A DNA stretch of 64,000 bases, from contig JAJTWR010000236.1 in NCBI GenBank assembly GCA_021613335.1, positions 740,001 to 804,000 of the forward strand, read 5' to 3'. The translations under genes and the position numbers were made by a program. How positions within the stretch are numbered: position 1 is the stretch's first letter; every line of letters begins with the position of its first letter. The notes under the pieces were generated by a model. The model had not been told where the DNA came from. It searched no databases and saw nothing but the letters and a program-made list of their open reading frames with translations. The DNA is from Whitmania pigra. Lineage: Eukaryota; Annelida; Clitellata; Hirudinida; Haemopidae. Shown piece after piece: positions 1-13,400 of the stretch.

Positions 1-190
1 TCAATTCGCATGAATATTTGTCAGTAATTTGAGGGAGAACTTGTTCAAGCTTCCGATGTTCCCGCTTAAAATAATCATAAATTTATAATTAATAAAATTT
101 GCATTGACTATAATTACTAATATAAGTATCTAATTTTTGTTTATAAAATTATCAAGAACAAAATTTATTAACAAAAGTTATCGTAAAATA

Positions 191-652
<462 letters not shown>

Positions 653-2675
653 TAGTCATCGTGATTAAAATGTCAAATCAATGTCATGAACAATTTATTA
701 CTGATTTATAAATCTTCGTTGGCAAACAAATTATTCAAACCTTCCCCCAACAAATACAATCGATTCTTCCAACACAATCAGCAACAAACGGGACATACAA
801 CGATATTTCGGGATGTCAAAAAAAACACGAATTGCTTAACAAAGACAAATAAAAGATAAGCGCATAATAAATAAAAAGTAGGTTAGCAATTGATGCCGGA
901 GAAAAAAATGAAGAAAACCCGTGTAGAAAAAAAATGTCGACTGCTCATTTATCGTCCACGGGCCGTCTTATTTGCGATCTTTTGACACCCGGCCATTCTT
1001 CCTTCCCCGGTTTGCACGGTGGAGAATCCCATTGATTCCAGATGAACAAATGAACTCCAAGTGCCGCCATTTTGTTTTCATTGTCTTTATATTTTCCTGT
1101 CTTTTTTTATATATATCTTGACATGCTTTTTGATAACTTGATATTTTATCATCTCTGCAGTCCTTTTTTTTTTTGTTTTTTTAATTATTGCATCAAATTA
1201 TTCAGGAAATATCAATGTTATGTTTGATATCTTCCTTCTTTATCGAATATGTCTTTTTACATTAACTTGACTTTGGCAACAAGTCGTCGAGCGATAATAC
1301 AGCGGCGTTTTGTCTCTTTTGACCCTAGGATCCAAATGCCGTTCTTCGGTCGGTATTATTGTTCTTCGGTCGGAATTATTGGTGTTTTTATTTTCTATGC
1401 ACTGTTGAATATTTTTTCTTTAAGATGCCTTTATTTACAAAATGAAATGAACGAGAATTTAAAATTTATTTATGGATTAATTAGTAAATAAAACCGAATT
1501 CTATATTTGTCAACATGCATTTTATTTTTTATTATTTACATAATTGATTATTCCGTTATTATCCTCAATTAATATTGATGACATCAATATAGCCTATATT
1601 AGATTGTCCGCTGTTATTAAAACTAATTCGATAAGTTCTGAGTTTGTTGCTTGTTAGCGAAAACAATACAAAACATAAAGGCCCACGAAATGTCTTCTGT
1701 TTTTTATTCTTGGCGGAGATAAAAAATCAAAACTTGCCTCCGAGCATGAATTACACCAATGTATTCCTCCGCTCGCCTTGGGAACTACTTTTTATTGATT
1801 GGTCTTTATTTCTCAACAATGGTCATAAAGTCAAATAAATCCATTCAACGTGTTCATCTCGTTCACTTCTTTTTCTTTCATTTATTCGCAGAATTATTAG
1901 CATTTATTTGTTTATTATGTTTTAAATTATTTAATCATTATGCCTCATGTATTTATTGCGTTTAAAATATCTTTGTGGCAAAATAATTTCACATATCAAG
2001 ATTTCTTCCAGAGTAGGGATTTAAAATGTTCATCAAAACCTCGAGTTTATCATCGCTTAAGTTGAATGCCTGCTAAAGTACACAAAATATCCCATTAAAT
2101 TATTTACTAATTTATTATTTATTATATTTTTCTAATTATAATAATTATTTAGTTACTATTCCTCTACCTCATCGTCGATCAGCATGGAATTAAGGGATTC
2201 TGCTGCGCTTGCGCGCGACCGACCATAGAATTCAACAATAGACATCGGATTGACAGTCTGACATATCTATGTTCAGATATCTATGCTCGTGGTGTAGCAA
2301 CTGTCATGGCGGACGAATTTAAAACCCAGGAATGGAAAACTTTTTGGAGATAAAATAGCAGATGAAATTAATTCCAACTAAGCAGGCTGATTTAATTAAT
2401 TTATTCGTAAATACATAAATAAATAACTAAAAAAACAATTAAAGGACCGCTTCTCAATGCAGAAGAATTTATTTCACTACATTTGACAATGATAATAGTC
2501 ACCGTCATCTAAGTCATCATCATCACCATCACATGGCACGTGACCCATGAGTAATGTCGGAGTTAAAATAATTAACCTTTTGGGTCTTCACTAACGAAGT
2601 TCTTAGACACGTAGAACAAGATCATAAGAGACATGATGCTGGCCATGATGATGATCACCATGACGTTGATGATGA
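653..2675. other. Intergenic stretch, no gene recognised
   Basis: AT-rich sequence without a convincing exon. A locally GC-richer patch at about 2170-2330 contains CpG dinucleotides and a 15-codon frame starting with a good context (ATG at 2306, TAA at 2351). It has no GT donor and I recognise no product, so it is not annotated as a gene. Confidence 0.6.
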
Positions 2676-3103
<428 letters not shown>

Positions 3104-3255
3104 TATCAAAGCTTCCTGCCGAACCAGGCAGCCCTTTGGAAAAAGGTGTAACTTACGGAGCGATCGCTCGACCAATGAGAAATCTTTCTGGTCACGTGAT
3201 GTACTTGGAGAGATAATGTTTAGAGTGAGAGGGAGAAGATATATGTCAGTAGATG

Positions 3256-3905
3256 AACACACGGATCGATGAATGGATGGAAAGATTGAACTATCAATAG
3301 ATGGAAGAATGTTATGGATACTTGCATGTAGAGATGAGTGATGGATAAGTGGGTGGATGAGTTGGCGGGTGAGTGGCTGGATGGGCGGGTGAGTTCCGCA
3401 ATAAATCCGAGCATTGTCAGCACGGCTAACGATCCGTAAATCGGTAAAAAGCAGTCAAGCGTGGAAGTTGCCACTTCTTCTAGAGGTTCCTAGGCGTACT
3501 ACGCACCTCCCCGAAGGGGTGATGATGATGACGAAGTAGAAGAAGAAGATAAAGAAGAAATAAGAGGATGATGATGGTGCCCATGATAGCTTTTATATTA
3601 TTGGTATCATTATAATTTTCAATAATTAATTTTAGTGAATCATTAGTTTGCTGATTTTTGTTTGTAAAACTTATTAGTGAAATTATGTTATTATCGTCAT
3701 TTCATAATACGATTTGACTTTGGTACATTAATTAATAAAATGTTCATACTTAACACTAACTCCACTGTCAACTTACCCACCCACCCATCCACTAAGTGAT
3801 CCACCTACGCATCTATCCACCAACTAAATCATCCACCCGATAATTCATCTACTTATCCATTCATCGACTTATGCATGCATCCATTCATGCATGCATTCAG
3901 TCTGT
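3256..3905. repeat. Degenerate TGGA-type and CATC-type tetranucleotide repeats facing each other
   Basis: Positions 3256-3410 hold degenerate GGAT/TGGA/GGTGAG units on the plus strand. Positions 3772-3905 hold the complementary type (CCACC, CATCCA, CATGCAT). The two blocks are about 360 bp apart in opposite orientation and could form an imperfect hairpin. No protein is implied. Confidence 0.6.
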
Positions 3906-5221
3906 AATCCAACCGTCGATCAACAATCAAGTTATAACCTCTAATACGTGAACACGATATTCAAGAGTGTTCGATAAGATTTGATCAAAAGCCCCGACTG
4001 TGCAACATCCGATTGTCCCGCCGACCATGGCTGCGGTCGTAAATAATTCCTAGGTGTCCATACATCCCCTCCCTCATTGTGACCTGCCCTACGACCTTGA
4101 ACCCAGCGTTCCCAAGATTTTGTACCCTCTCTGTTCTTTTTCTATGTACATGTAGGAATCTAAGCCCCTTGATTTTTCCTGTTACAGATTCTGTAACAAT
4201 CTCTCCTCGTCCCCAACGGCTTCTTTAATATTACCCTGTCTGTTTCCTTCTGATTAATCGCCTCTGATCTTTCTGAAACTGTTTATTGCTTCGATAAGTT
4301 GACCCGTTTTGTACCACTTTGGCAAAGTAGCTTTGCTTAGCTTCTTTACCGGTTCTGTTGGTAAATCTGCTCCAGAAGATTATGGATGACCTCGTCTGAT
4401 TATCCATTCGAGGACGTGTAATCAGGGACGGACTACGGACTATGACTTGAGACCTAAGGCATATCCCTTTGTCAATGTAAATGTTAACATTGTATTATAT
4501 TATTACGAATCACACATTTTATTTCACTACTGAATGGTATAAGAATCTAATAATAAGTTAATCTACTTAAAGGATAGTAATCACCAATAAATATTAATTA
4601 CCCAATAAATAATTTTGCATAATGAATATTATCTATTTGGTGAAGTTCAATTTACTACTTTATTATAATACATTCATTAGCCGAACGCTCAAATTCTCAC
4701 TAACACCCACTACAACCAAGTAGCCACTGTTCCCATCCCTTCTGTCAACGTCATTACCGTCGTCGTCGTCTTCATCGCCTTGAGCGGCAGTTTTACAGCC
4801 TCCTAATTGTAATGGATGCTTGAAAGACCTGAGTTTCATTCTCCGGATTATCGCATCCAAATACTTCATTAACCCCGCTTTCTCCCTTCGCTGACTTTAC
4901 GGCTTTAGAAAATATTTTCCCCCTAACCCCACCCTACCCACCCCCAAAAAATACAAAAAAACAGATGTCATACGCACTTTTAAATCTTTAAATCGAGTAG
5001 TGTTTTCCATTCTGAGATAATTTGATTGCGAATGTCAATTTATGACTAATGAATTTAATGAAATCACCGAAGGTAATTGTTATTTCCTTCTCCTAGACAT
5101 AGCGGCCCCAATTTTCACTTTTAGGTGAACAATAAGGATCGTCCTGAGCCAGCTGCTTTCTTTGATCAAGCAACAGGGAAGTTCTAACGACCCTCCACAT
5201 CCCTGGTTTTATTATGACGTC
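3906..5221. other. Intergenic, no gene recognised
   Basis: No clear gene. On the minus strand about 4793-4906 there is a coding-like open frame preceded by a pyrimidine-rich AG, but with no recognisable partner exon. Locally GC-richer sequence at 3980-4440 may be old transposon debris; I could not match it to a family. Confidence 0.5.
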
Positions 5222-6410
5222 AGCAGTAAAAGTGGCGCGCGATTTGAATTTTAAGCCGATATTAAAAGGCAACAGGTTGTCCATTTGTTTCTGGAAGATA
5301 ATGCCGAAGAAGAGATGGAACCAGACTTCTAGTGGAGCTTTGTTGGCTCTTTGCCATCAAGTCAACTTTTAGCGATTGTTTTATTGCATCCTAATAGACT
5401 TTCATTTGCGAGTAAATCATAGGGCTGATTCAGTCTCGAATCGAAAAAAAAGGCTCGGGATAATCTTATTGTGGTTAAACACGGATGCTAATTAAAATGA
5501 CTATGTTTGGGTATTACTTACTGAAGCCATTCTTCGTTTGACTTCCTAAATTAAAATTATTTAAAATCAGTAGTCTCGCCTTAATTTAATTACCCACTTA
5601 ATTAACATGATTCACCATCCAGTTACTTAAATGTTGAAACAGTTTAAAATGATTTAACCAGAAAAACCTTCATTATAATTGGATGATTACCTAATTTCGT
5701 CTTGAGCTCAAATGACCAAATTCGCAAAATTGCAGATAGCAAATGAAGATTATAACTAGCTTTCCCAGAGTCTTTACACTACCACAAATACTATCAATTA
5801 TTCAATGAATTCAATGCATTAGTTCTTTTTATTTATTTATGGAAATGCTTTTTCGATTTTGATCTCATATCAACATCACATTTGAAAAATGAAAAAGAAA
5901 TTGAGAAAATGAAATGTCCCATCAAGCACAGTTGAAAAAATTCAAAAGGGTCCAACGTAAGCATAAACGCATAAAACTATTCCATCATTGCTTTCAATGC
6001 ACCATAACATGAAACTTCCTAATTAAATTCACGTCATCTACGCATACGAATCAATAAATAAAACATTATTTACCAGCTGTCGTCAGTCATACTAACGAAT
6101 ATACACGTCATCATTAAGAGAGTTCAAACCGAAACAAAGCATGGGAAAAAACCCAACAGACATTCAAATGAGCTCCAGTTGCAAGAAATCATGTAGCTGC
6201 TTCACGGAGGCGGGCTCGAAACTTCCGCCTCTGTCGTCAAACACTCAGGAGAAATTGAGAACGGAAGAAATAAATAAATTTACGGACTTTAGCTTTCATG
6301 GTTTGCGAAACAAGAGTAAAGATCAAATGATTATTGACAAGCATCTACAGTCAAAGGAGTCGACATGGTTCACCGAGCGAGCGTTACACATGACTCGCTT
6401 TTCCACTCAC

Positions 6411-6503
6411 TTAGACTTTTTAGGAGAATGTTCAGAGACGTTACCTGAACCTCTCAACTTTCCAACGTCGTACTCTTCCAACATACACATCCAGTTCTTG
6501 ATT
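6411..6503 (-). pseudogene. Extra copy of Axin coding exon 6
   Basis: Minus-strand copy of the Axin exon at 9669-9761. It keeps the same 93-nt length, a pyrimidine-rich TTTCAG acceptor, a GTGAGT donor and an open frame (it contains NWMCMLEEYDVGKLRG; the parent has DWMCTLEEYNVGKLRG). It lies downstream of the Axin stop codon and next to a frameshifted exon-5 copy, so it is most likely a duplicated exon relic. It could be used only if Axin transcripts read through their normal 3' end. Confidence 0.8.
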
Positions 6504-6919
6504 CTGAAACAAAAGATACGGATCGTGGACTCGGCTGAACTTGGAGTTTCTTTGGATATTTTGCTTTTGTAGCAATGATTTGAAAATGATATGATTTTGC
6601 ATTGTATCTTTTAGTTTAAGATGTGCTATTAACATTACATCGATTACCATTATTTAATATTAATAATATTAATTTAATATTTAATATTATTGTTAATATA
6701 TTGAGCTCTTTAATGTGTACATTTTATTTATTACATTAATACATAATTTATGTTAAACTTGAAGCATTAATTAAAACAATGAAGTAAGAACTCAGATGCC
6801 AGACTTAGAGTCGATTGAAAAGCAATAATTGTTTGCAGATGAAATTATTATTGCCTAGAGAATGAGTGGAACCTCTAAACACATTTATTATACCATGAGT
6901 GTCAGAAACACTAACTCAC

Positions 6920-7205
6920 TTTTCATTGGAAGGATTATTTGGACCCCTGCCAGGGTTAGTGACTGGAGTATGAGGACCCAGTAGGTATTGGTGATGAGGG
7001 TAGACTCGATATGACGGACTTGAGTTAGGACGAGGAATCCTGAAAGTTGTGTGATGTATTGGATGTTGTTGATTGACTGGCTGAGTGAAAGACCAGTTGG
7101 GGTTTTGATGCAACTGTGCACATCAGTAACCTTAGTGGTCTGAAAACTGCCTAGCATTATAGGGGTGTTCCAATGTATGAGAAAGGGTTGCTTAAACTGA
7201 CCAGA
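6920..7205 (-). pseudogene. Decayed partial copy of Axin coding exon 5 (3' part)
   Basis: Minus-strand match to about 10157-10496. The end of the exon is in frame (contains YLLGPHTPVTNPGRGPNNP; the parent has YLLGPHNPVTNPSRGPNNP) and keeps the GTGAGT donor. The upstream half (from QFKQPFL) is in another frame relative to the parent QFKRPLP, so at least one frameshift separates them. The copy ends abruptly at the duplication junction near 7205. Confidence 0.8.
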
Positions 7206-7210
7206 GGTAA

Positions 7211-10200
7211 GCAGTAAAAGTGGCACGCGATTTGAATTTTAAGCCGATATTATTATATTATACTATTAAAAGGCAGCAGGTTGTCCATTTGTTTCTGGAA
7301 GATAATGCCGAAGAAGAGATGGAGTGGCTCTTTGCCATAAAGTCCACTTTTAGACATTGTTTTATTGCACCCTCGTATTCTCTCACTTGCGAATAAATCA
7401 TTCAGTCTCGAATCGATAAAAGCTAATCGCTATTACTAAAACCTGTTTATCATTAGACTACCTAAATTAAAATTACATAAGATCAGTTGTCTTACCTTGG
7501 TTTAACTACCCATTTGTAGCACGAATCACCACCAAGTGCTGAAACAATTTAAAGTGATTTATCTACAAAAACCCTCATTATAATTGGATGACTACCTATT
7601 TTCGACATGAGCTCAAATGAACAAATTCGCAAAATTGCAAAATTAGCAAATTGAGATTATACCAAACCTATCAATTATTCAATGAATTCAATGCATTAGA
7701 TTTTATTTATTTATGGAAATGCTTTTTCGATTTTGATCTCAAACCAACATCACATTTGAGAAAATGTTCCAATGACTGTAAGATCACAAAGAAAATTCAC
7801 AATATATACTCTCCGAGGCAGTTGCCTGGTTAATGATGACAATAATAATAATAAAATAGAAATAATATTTGATAACTTCCTTAACGTGATTTTACGTACC
7901 ATCGAGCACAGTTCAACAATCATAAAAGGGTCCAACGCAAACATACACACGTATCCTCACGATGTCTAAATCCAATCTTTTCCAAAAAACTCTCGTTGCT
8001 TTCAATGCACCAAAACATAAAACTTCCTAATTAAATTCACTTCATCTCCGCGTACGAATCAATAAATAAAATATTATTTACCAGCTGTCGTCACTCATAC
8101 TAACGAATTTACACGTCATCATTAAGAGAGTTCAAACCGAAACAAGGCATGGGGAAAAACCCAACAGACATTCAAATGACTGGAAGTTGAACTGGACACA
8201 AGAGTTTGTTAAAAGTCGATGAAGGTAACGAAAATGCAGAACATTCACGTAAATAAAAAAATAATAAAAAACACTTGTCTGAAATTAAACTCAAAATGGA
8301 ATTTGGACTAAAACAAGTACTATAAACTTTCAGCCAGGTCGAGCGTATGAGTATGTTGGGCAACCATCATCCTCCTCATCATCGACTAGCTCCAGTTGCA
8401 AGAAAGCATGCAGCTGCTTCACGGAGGCAGGCTCGAAACTTACGCCTCTGTCGTCAAACACTCAGGAGAAATTGAGAACGGAAAGAATAAATAAATTTAT
8501 GGACTTTAGCTTTCATGGTTTGCGAAACAAGAGTAAAGATCAAATGATTATTGACAAACAAGAGGAATAAATCGCATCAGCAACTGTCAAGACATCGCCG
8601 GAAGAAACGACTTTGCATCAGGAGAAGCTTTCGTCGTCACTTACGACCTTGCACTCGATTATCCCGTTCCATAAGGGAAGAACTGCACTGTCTTCCATCA
8701 CCTCTTTCCAGACCAAACCGACTTCGACATCTTGGCACAGAGTTTTGAAAAAATACCTGCGAATAGAAGAAATGCTCGTTCTTGATCTTTGCCATTGTAT
8801 AAGTAGCACGACTGACAGCTAAAAAAAAATTAAAAGATTCAAACTGACCTAAACTTTCCTCTTTTTCCGAGGAAGCGTTTGAACTGCCCGAGGATGATGT
8901 TACTGCCAGGAATCTTCGTCAGGTAGGGTATGCTTTCACCATCGAGGTAGTACTTGACGACTGTTACCAAGGAAGGAGGCTCAGACATGGCCGAGGCGCT
9001 TGCGTTGATGGACGAGGACAGGGAGGTCCCTGATGAAATACGACCGACCGCTACCACAGTGTTTGCAGATGCCCCGGTAGAATTTGACGATGTCGAGTTT
9101 AGAAACAGTGTGTTCTGATCTCTGATGTGCAATAAAAAAATAAGCTCAATCACAGTAGAAAGTCTAATACAGTAGTCAAAGTAACAAGGTAGAGTAGTAA
9201 GACAGTTAATATTAAATTATTAATGATTTATAAAAATAACATATTAGTATATGTAAATAAATAACAATTGCATCCAGAATGAAGTTCAAAGGTCAACAAC
9301 TCACTGCAGAGCGGACTGACTGAGTTGAGCAGGAGTCGACTGTGATGCATTGAGTTCAGAAACTCGGCTGTGTTTGCTCTGCCTGGAACTACAGGACTTC
9401 CTCGTTCTGTCTGCATGACTGGATGAATAATTAATGGCAATTAAATTTATTATCCGTGCAATAATTAATTGATGGTTCAATCCTTCAAATACCTCTATTA
9501 GTAAATGAATACCATCATCGTATTTTAGCTGGCTATCAGCATCAGTTATCTGTGTAACTACTTAAGCCTTTTCAAGCTTTTCAAGTTTCAACGAACAAAA
9601 TCATATCCAACACGTCATCACCATTGCACCATCCAAACGTGTCCGACATGACTCGCTTTTCCACTCACCTCGACTTTCTGAAAGAATGTTCAGAGACGTC
9701 ACCAGAACCCCTCAACTTTCCCACGTTGTACTCTTCCAACGTACACATCCAGTCCTGGATTCTGAAACAAAAGATACGGTTCGTGGACGTGTTAGCTGGA
9801 ATTAAAATGGAGTATCGATATTTTGCTTTTGTGCCAACGTTTTGAAAATGATATGTTTTTGTATATTGGTACTTTTAATCTAAGATGTATTATTATTAAC
9901 TAATTAATATTAGAATTATTAATGTATTGAGCTTTTTATTGTTTACATGTAATTTAATATATTAATACATAATTTGTTAAACTTCAAGCATTAATTATAA
10001 CAATGATGTAAGAACTCAGATTACTTAGAGTCGTTTGAAAAGTAATAATTGTTTGCAGATTAATATTTTAACCTAATAATAATTATTAGTCCTAGAGAAT
10101 GCGTTGAACCTCTAAACACATTTATTACAGCATGAGTATCAGAAGCACGAACTCACTTTTCATTGGAAGGTATGGAGTTTTGAGGATTATTTGGACCCCT

Positions 10201-10496
10201 ACTAGGGTTGGTGACTGGATTATGAGGACCCAGTAGGTATTGCTGATGTGGGTGGACTAGATGTGACGGATAGTTGCTTGTGTTAGGACGAAGCATCCCC
10301 AGACTGTTTTGGTGACTGAGATATTGCGCGAAGTGCTGGCTGTTGTTGAAAGATTGATTGACTGGCTGGGCGAAAGATCTATTGGGGTTTTGATGCGGAT
10401 GTACGCATCTGTAACCGTAGTGGTCTGGAAACTGGCTAGGAGCAAAGTGGGTGTTCAATGGCACGGGTAAGGGCCGCTTAAATTGACCAGATGACT
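7211..10496. repeat. Parent unit of the Axin 3' tandem duplication
   Basis: Unit matched by the degenerate copy at 5222-7205. It contains the Axin 3' flank, coding exons 9, 8, 7 and 6, and the 3' part of exon 5. The last shared bases on the right are near 10496 inside exon 5. Across the junction the copy passes directly from exon-5 sequence into the 3'-flank sequence that starts at 7211. Confidence 0.8.
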
Positions 10497-13400
10497 CTGC
10501 ATACTGAGGCTGACGCTGGGCCTGACACTGTCTCTTGTGAGTGTCTTGAGACAGATAAGCTGGCATGGTGACGTTGTGAGGGTTCTGCTTGGGCGTACGG
10601 GCAGAACCCATGTCGATGCGACTGATGCTATCGTCCAGAGCCCTAAGGTGGTCATAATCATTGGGTTGCTGATAATGGGAACGATTGAAGTTATGATGGT
10701 CAGTCGAGGTGGCACCGGCAATTGGATACGTCGATCTAGACGCATTATCTACGACAGCCTGTCCAACAGAAGAAAGGATAGGTAACTTCATTATTGCAGC
10801 TTATTATTCGATCAAATTAACTCCATCGCATTACTTTCACAACGATCATAATTATCATTAACATCGTCATTAATAACTCAGTCATTATCGTCATCATTTC
10901 ACCAGGATGTAATTCTATCCTTACGGTTCCATCGGGGTTCGTATTGAGTTTAAGGAGTTTTTGTTCCACTGCCATGAAGAACCTCTGAGGATCAGCCTCG
11001 ATGGTGTTGAAACGAGACGGACGTTCCTGCTGTGCCTGTTGCTAACATAAAAATTAGCCTTTGAACTGATTTATTACTATCGTCATTATGATCAGCCAAA
11101 TAATTTCTAATTGGTTGTTTATAATTAAGTCAGTAATTAGTGGTTAGTAATTATTATTATTACTTATTATCATTTCAGATTCATCATTATAACCACCAGA
11201 TTCATCATTATAACCACCACATTCGCAATCAAACTCACCAGAGCCCTGGTATAGTTCATATCTTTGAGAGAGTTAATAATGCCTTTATTGGGTGGTGGAT
11301 GTCGACCCGAACGACCTTTCTGTCTTTCCATATCTCTCTCATCCCTGTGATATAAAATGGTGACATTTGTTAGATAAGCATTGAGGCTATTATGACCAAA
11401 TAATAATAATAATAACAAGTTTATTTGTATAGCGCCATAAGCGTAAGTCAGGGGCACTCGACCATTTGTATAGTGCTGCATCCATGGGGCCCTTTGTGGC
11501 GGTGCAAGCTAGGTTTCGAACACGAGACGACTTAACGACTTTTGCTTTTAAGGTCATTCTCAGGCACGCTACCCTCTGAGCTAACTTGAACCTGGAAGTT
11601 CTTTTGGAACATTTTTATGACAGTTGTTCTGAATGGACCACTAAATAGGATCATTACCTCATTGGTATATTAACAGCAATACACACAAACATTTGTAAGA
11701 ACCCAGCAATTACATAGATGTCAACAAATGTCAAGACTATAACTGCAATGAATTTTTGGAAATTAATAGCTCCGGGAGTTCAAGTCGGTACTAGGTTCTG
11801 CACTGTTGTCTAATACTTAATTTGAAGAAGCATCTAATGATCTGAGGAGGAGATGGCATTAAGAAACTGTTGTCTCAGCTCATGAAAGATAAAAACAGGT
11901 TTTATTGATCTCCTCAGAAAATGCTAGTAATAATAATAATAACAACATCAACAACAACAACAACAATAAAAATAATAATAACAATAATATCCAATTGTTA
12001 TAACTGTTATCCAAATTGTTAAGTAATTGAAAGGCTAAATTTGTTCATATATCGTTGAGTAGTCCATTTTCCAATTTTTCAAAAGAATTATTTATTTATC
12101 TCACATTAATAAAATTAATCCATGTACGTGCCTTTGCAATACCTTTGGTTAAGGTCTCCTCTATAAACTACATGAACTATATCACCTTCATCGTCATCGT
12201 CATCATCATCATCATAATCCCTCACCGACTACTAGAAGTGAAGGACATTCCGTCTGTGTTGATAGGGTCGCTGGTGAAACTTCTGGACGAGCTGTCGATG
12301 AGAGATGCAGACACCACAGACACGTGCTTCACGTTGTCTTCGAAGTCCGTCGTGTCGACGCTCTGATTCCGATGACTTGTTTCGAGTTGTCTGGAAGAAT
12401 TCGATGGTCGGTTTATATCTTTAGAATGGCAAGTGATTATTATGTGAAAACAATAATATAAAAAATACTGTGCACATTGAATTAAATCTTGATCAGAAGA
12501 CAATCATAAGCAGTCATTACATTGAGAATATAACCTATGTAAAAAATTTTATACATATTAATATTACTCAATTCAAGATTTGAATCAGCACTGGCAACAA
12601 AGTATGATGCAAATGCTCATCGAGCAAGATGCAATATCAGAGCAAGATGCTTTGTAGCAAACATTTTCTAGTCCACTGGTAAACTGATCCACCCTATGAA
12701 TCAGAAACTAAACATCAAACATGAGAAGGCTAATCAGTAAGGCTGTGTTGACTTCTCATTTACTCTTGCAGAGCAATTAAAGAGATGCACATCGATTATA
12801 GGATGTCATTAGCACATTCATTAGCTTCCTTTTTACCAGATCGTGGTAAACGTACCTTTCTTATCCAGGAAGCCATACAACTTTGGGATAAAATTTAAAA
12901 AGAAACGGATGCGATATAAAGCATGTAAGAAAAGCTTGCAAACTGGTTGAAAAATGTAATTATTTGATAAGATGATTTGTTAGCTAGCCTCAATTCCAAC
13001 ATTGGTGGACATATCAATTATTTATGAATATTTATTAAATTAAATATTAAAAGAATACAAACATGTAGATTTGGAACTCTTGCAAACCTCAGTCAATTTA
13101 CTTTAAGCAAACACTGAAGCATAACCATGCGTAATGTAATGTGCTATGTAAACTTCTCTACAAATAATTGTTTAGATGATCGCACAGTCTTCACAGGCCC
13201 TAAGCACTGTTTAAATAACTTATTTATAAATAACTATATTAAATATTAACTATGTTATACCTACATTTTAGTTTGTAGACTTAGATATTAGGAAAGAATC
13301 ACAAAAATTGTCAATATTTTCATCTTATTTTTGCATCCTTATATCATTTATGTCTATGGAACTTAGAGGCGATAAGAAGATAGCTTATAAAACTTATCAA

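Larger units (their letters stand above)
5222..7205. repeat. Distal, degenerate copy of a tandem duplication of the Axin 3' region
   Basis: This block repeats 7211-10496. Its left part (5222 to about 6337) matches 7211 to about 8557, and its right part (about 6388-7205) matches about 9647-10496. The sequence between those parts in the parent, which holds the last three Axin coding exons, is missing here and replaced by about 50 bp of unmatched sequence. The copy also lacks about 210 bp present in the parent at 8178-8387. Head-to-tail order and an abrupt junction at 7205/7211 indicate one tandem duplication followed by internal deletion. Confidence 0.85.

Noticed and set aside
2306..2353. Short plus ORF starting MADEF in a GC-richer patch
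   Set aside because: Only 15 codons, no donor site and no downstream exon seen.
4793..4906. Coding-like minus-strand segment (contains NEVFGCDNPENETQVFQ) before a TAA
   Set aside because: Composition is exon-like and a pyrimidine-rich AG precedes it, but no partner exon or family was recognised, so it is not annotated as a gene.
5224..5320. Similarity of GGCGCGCGATTTGAATTT (5231 on) to the uORF start region GGCGCGCAAATTGAATTT (57280, 61086)
   Set aside because: Only about 20 bases match and no longer homology follows; treated as coincidence.
6141..6572. 143-codon plus-strand ORF
   Set aside because: It crosses the internal-deletion junction of the duplicate and its second half is antisense to the Axin exon-6 copy, so the frame is a product of the rearrangement. 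A real plus-strand exon in its first part cannot be excluded and is reported as a low-interest finding.
9624..9845. 73-codon plus-strand ORF similar to the one at 6372-6572
   Set aside because: It is antisense to genuine Axin coding exon 6 (9669-9761). Similarity is explained by the duplication.
11398..11592. Functional tRNA gene
   Set aside because: It has A and B boxes but no clean cloverleaf, and it continues into a SINE body and triplet tail found in other copies.
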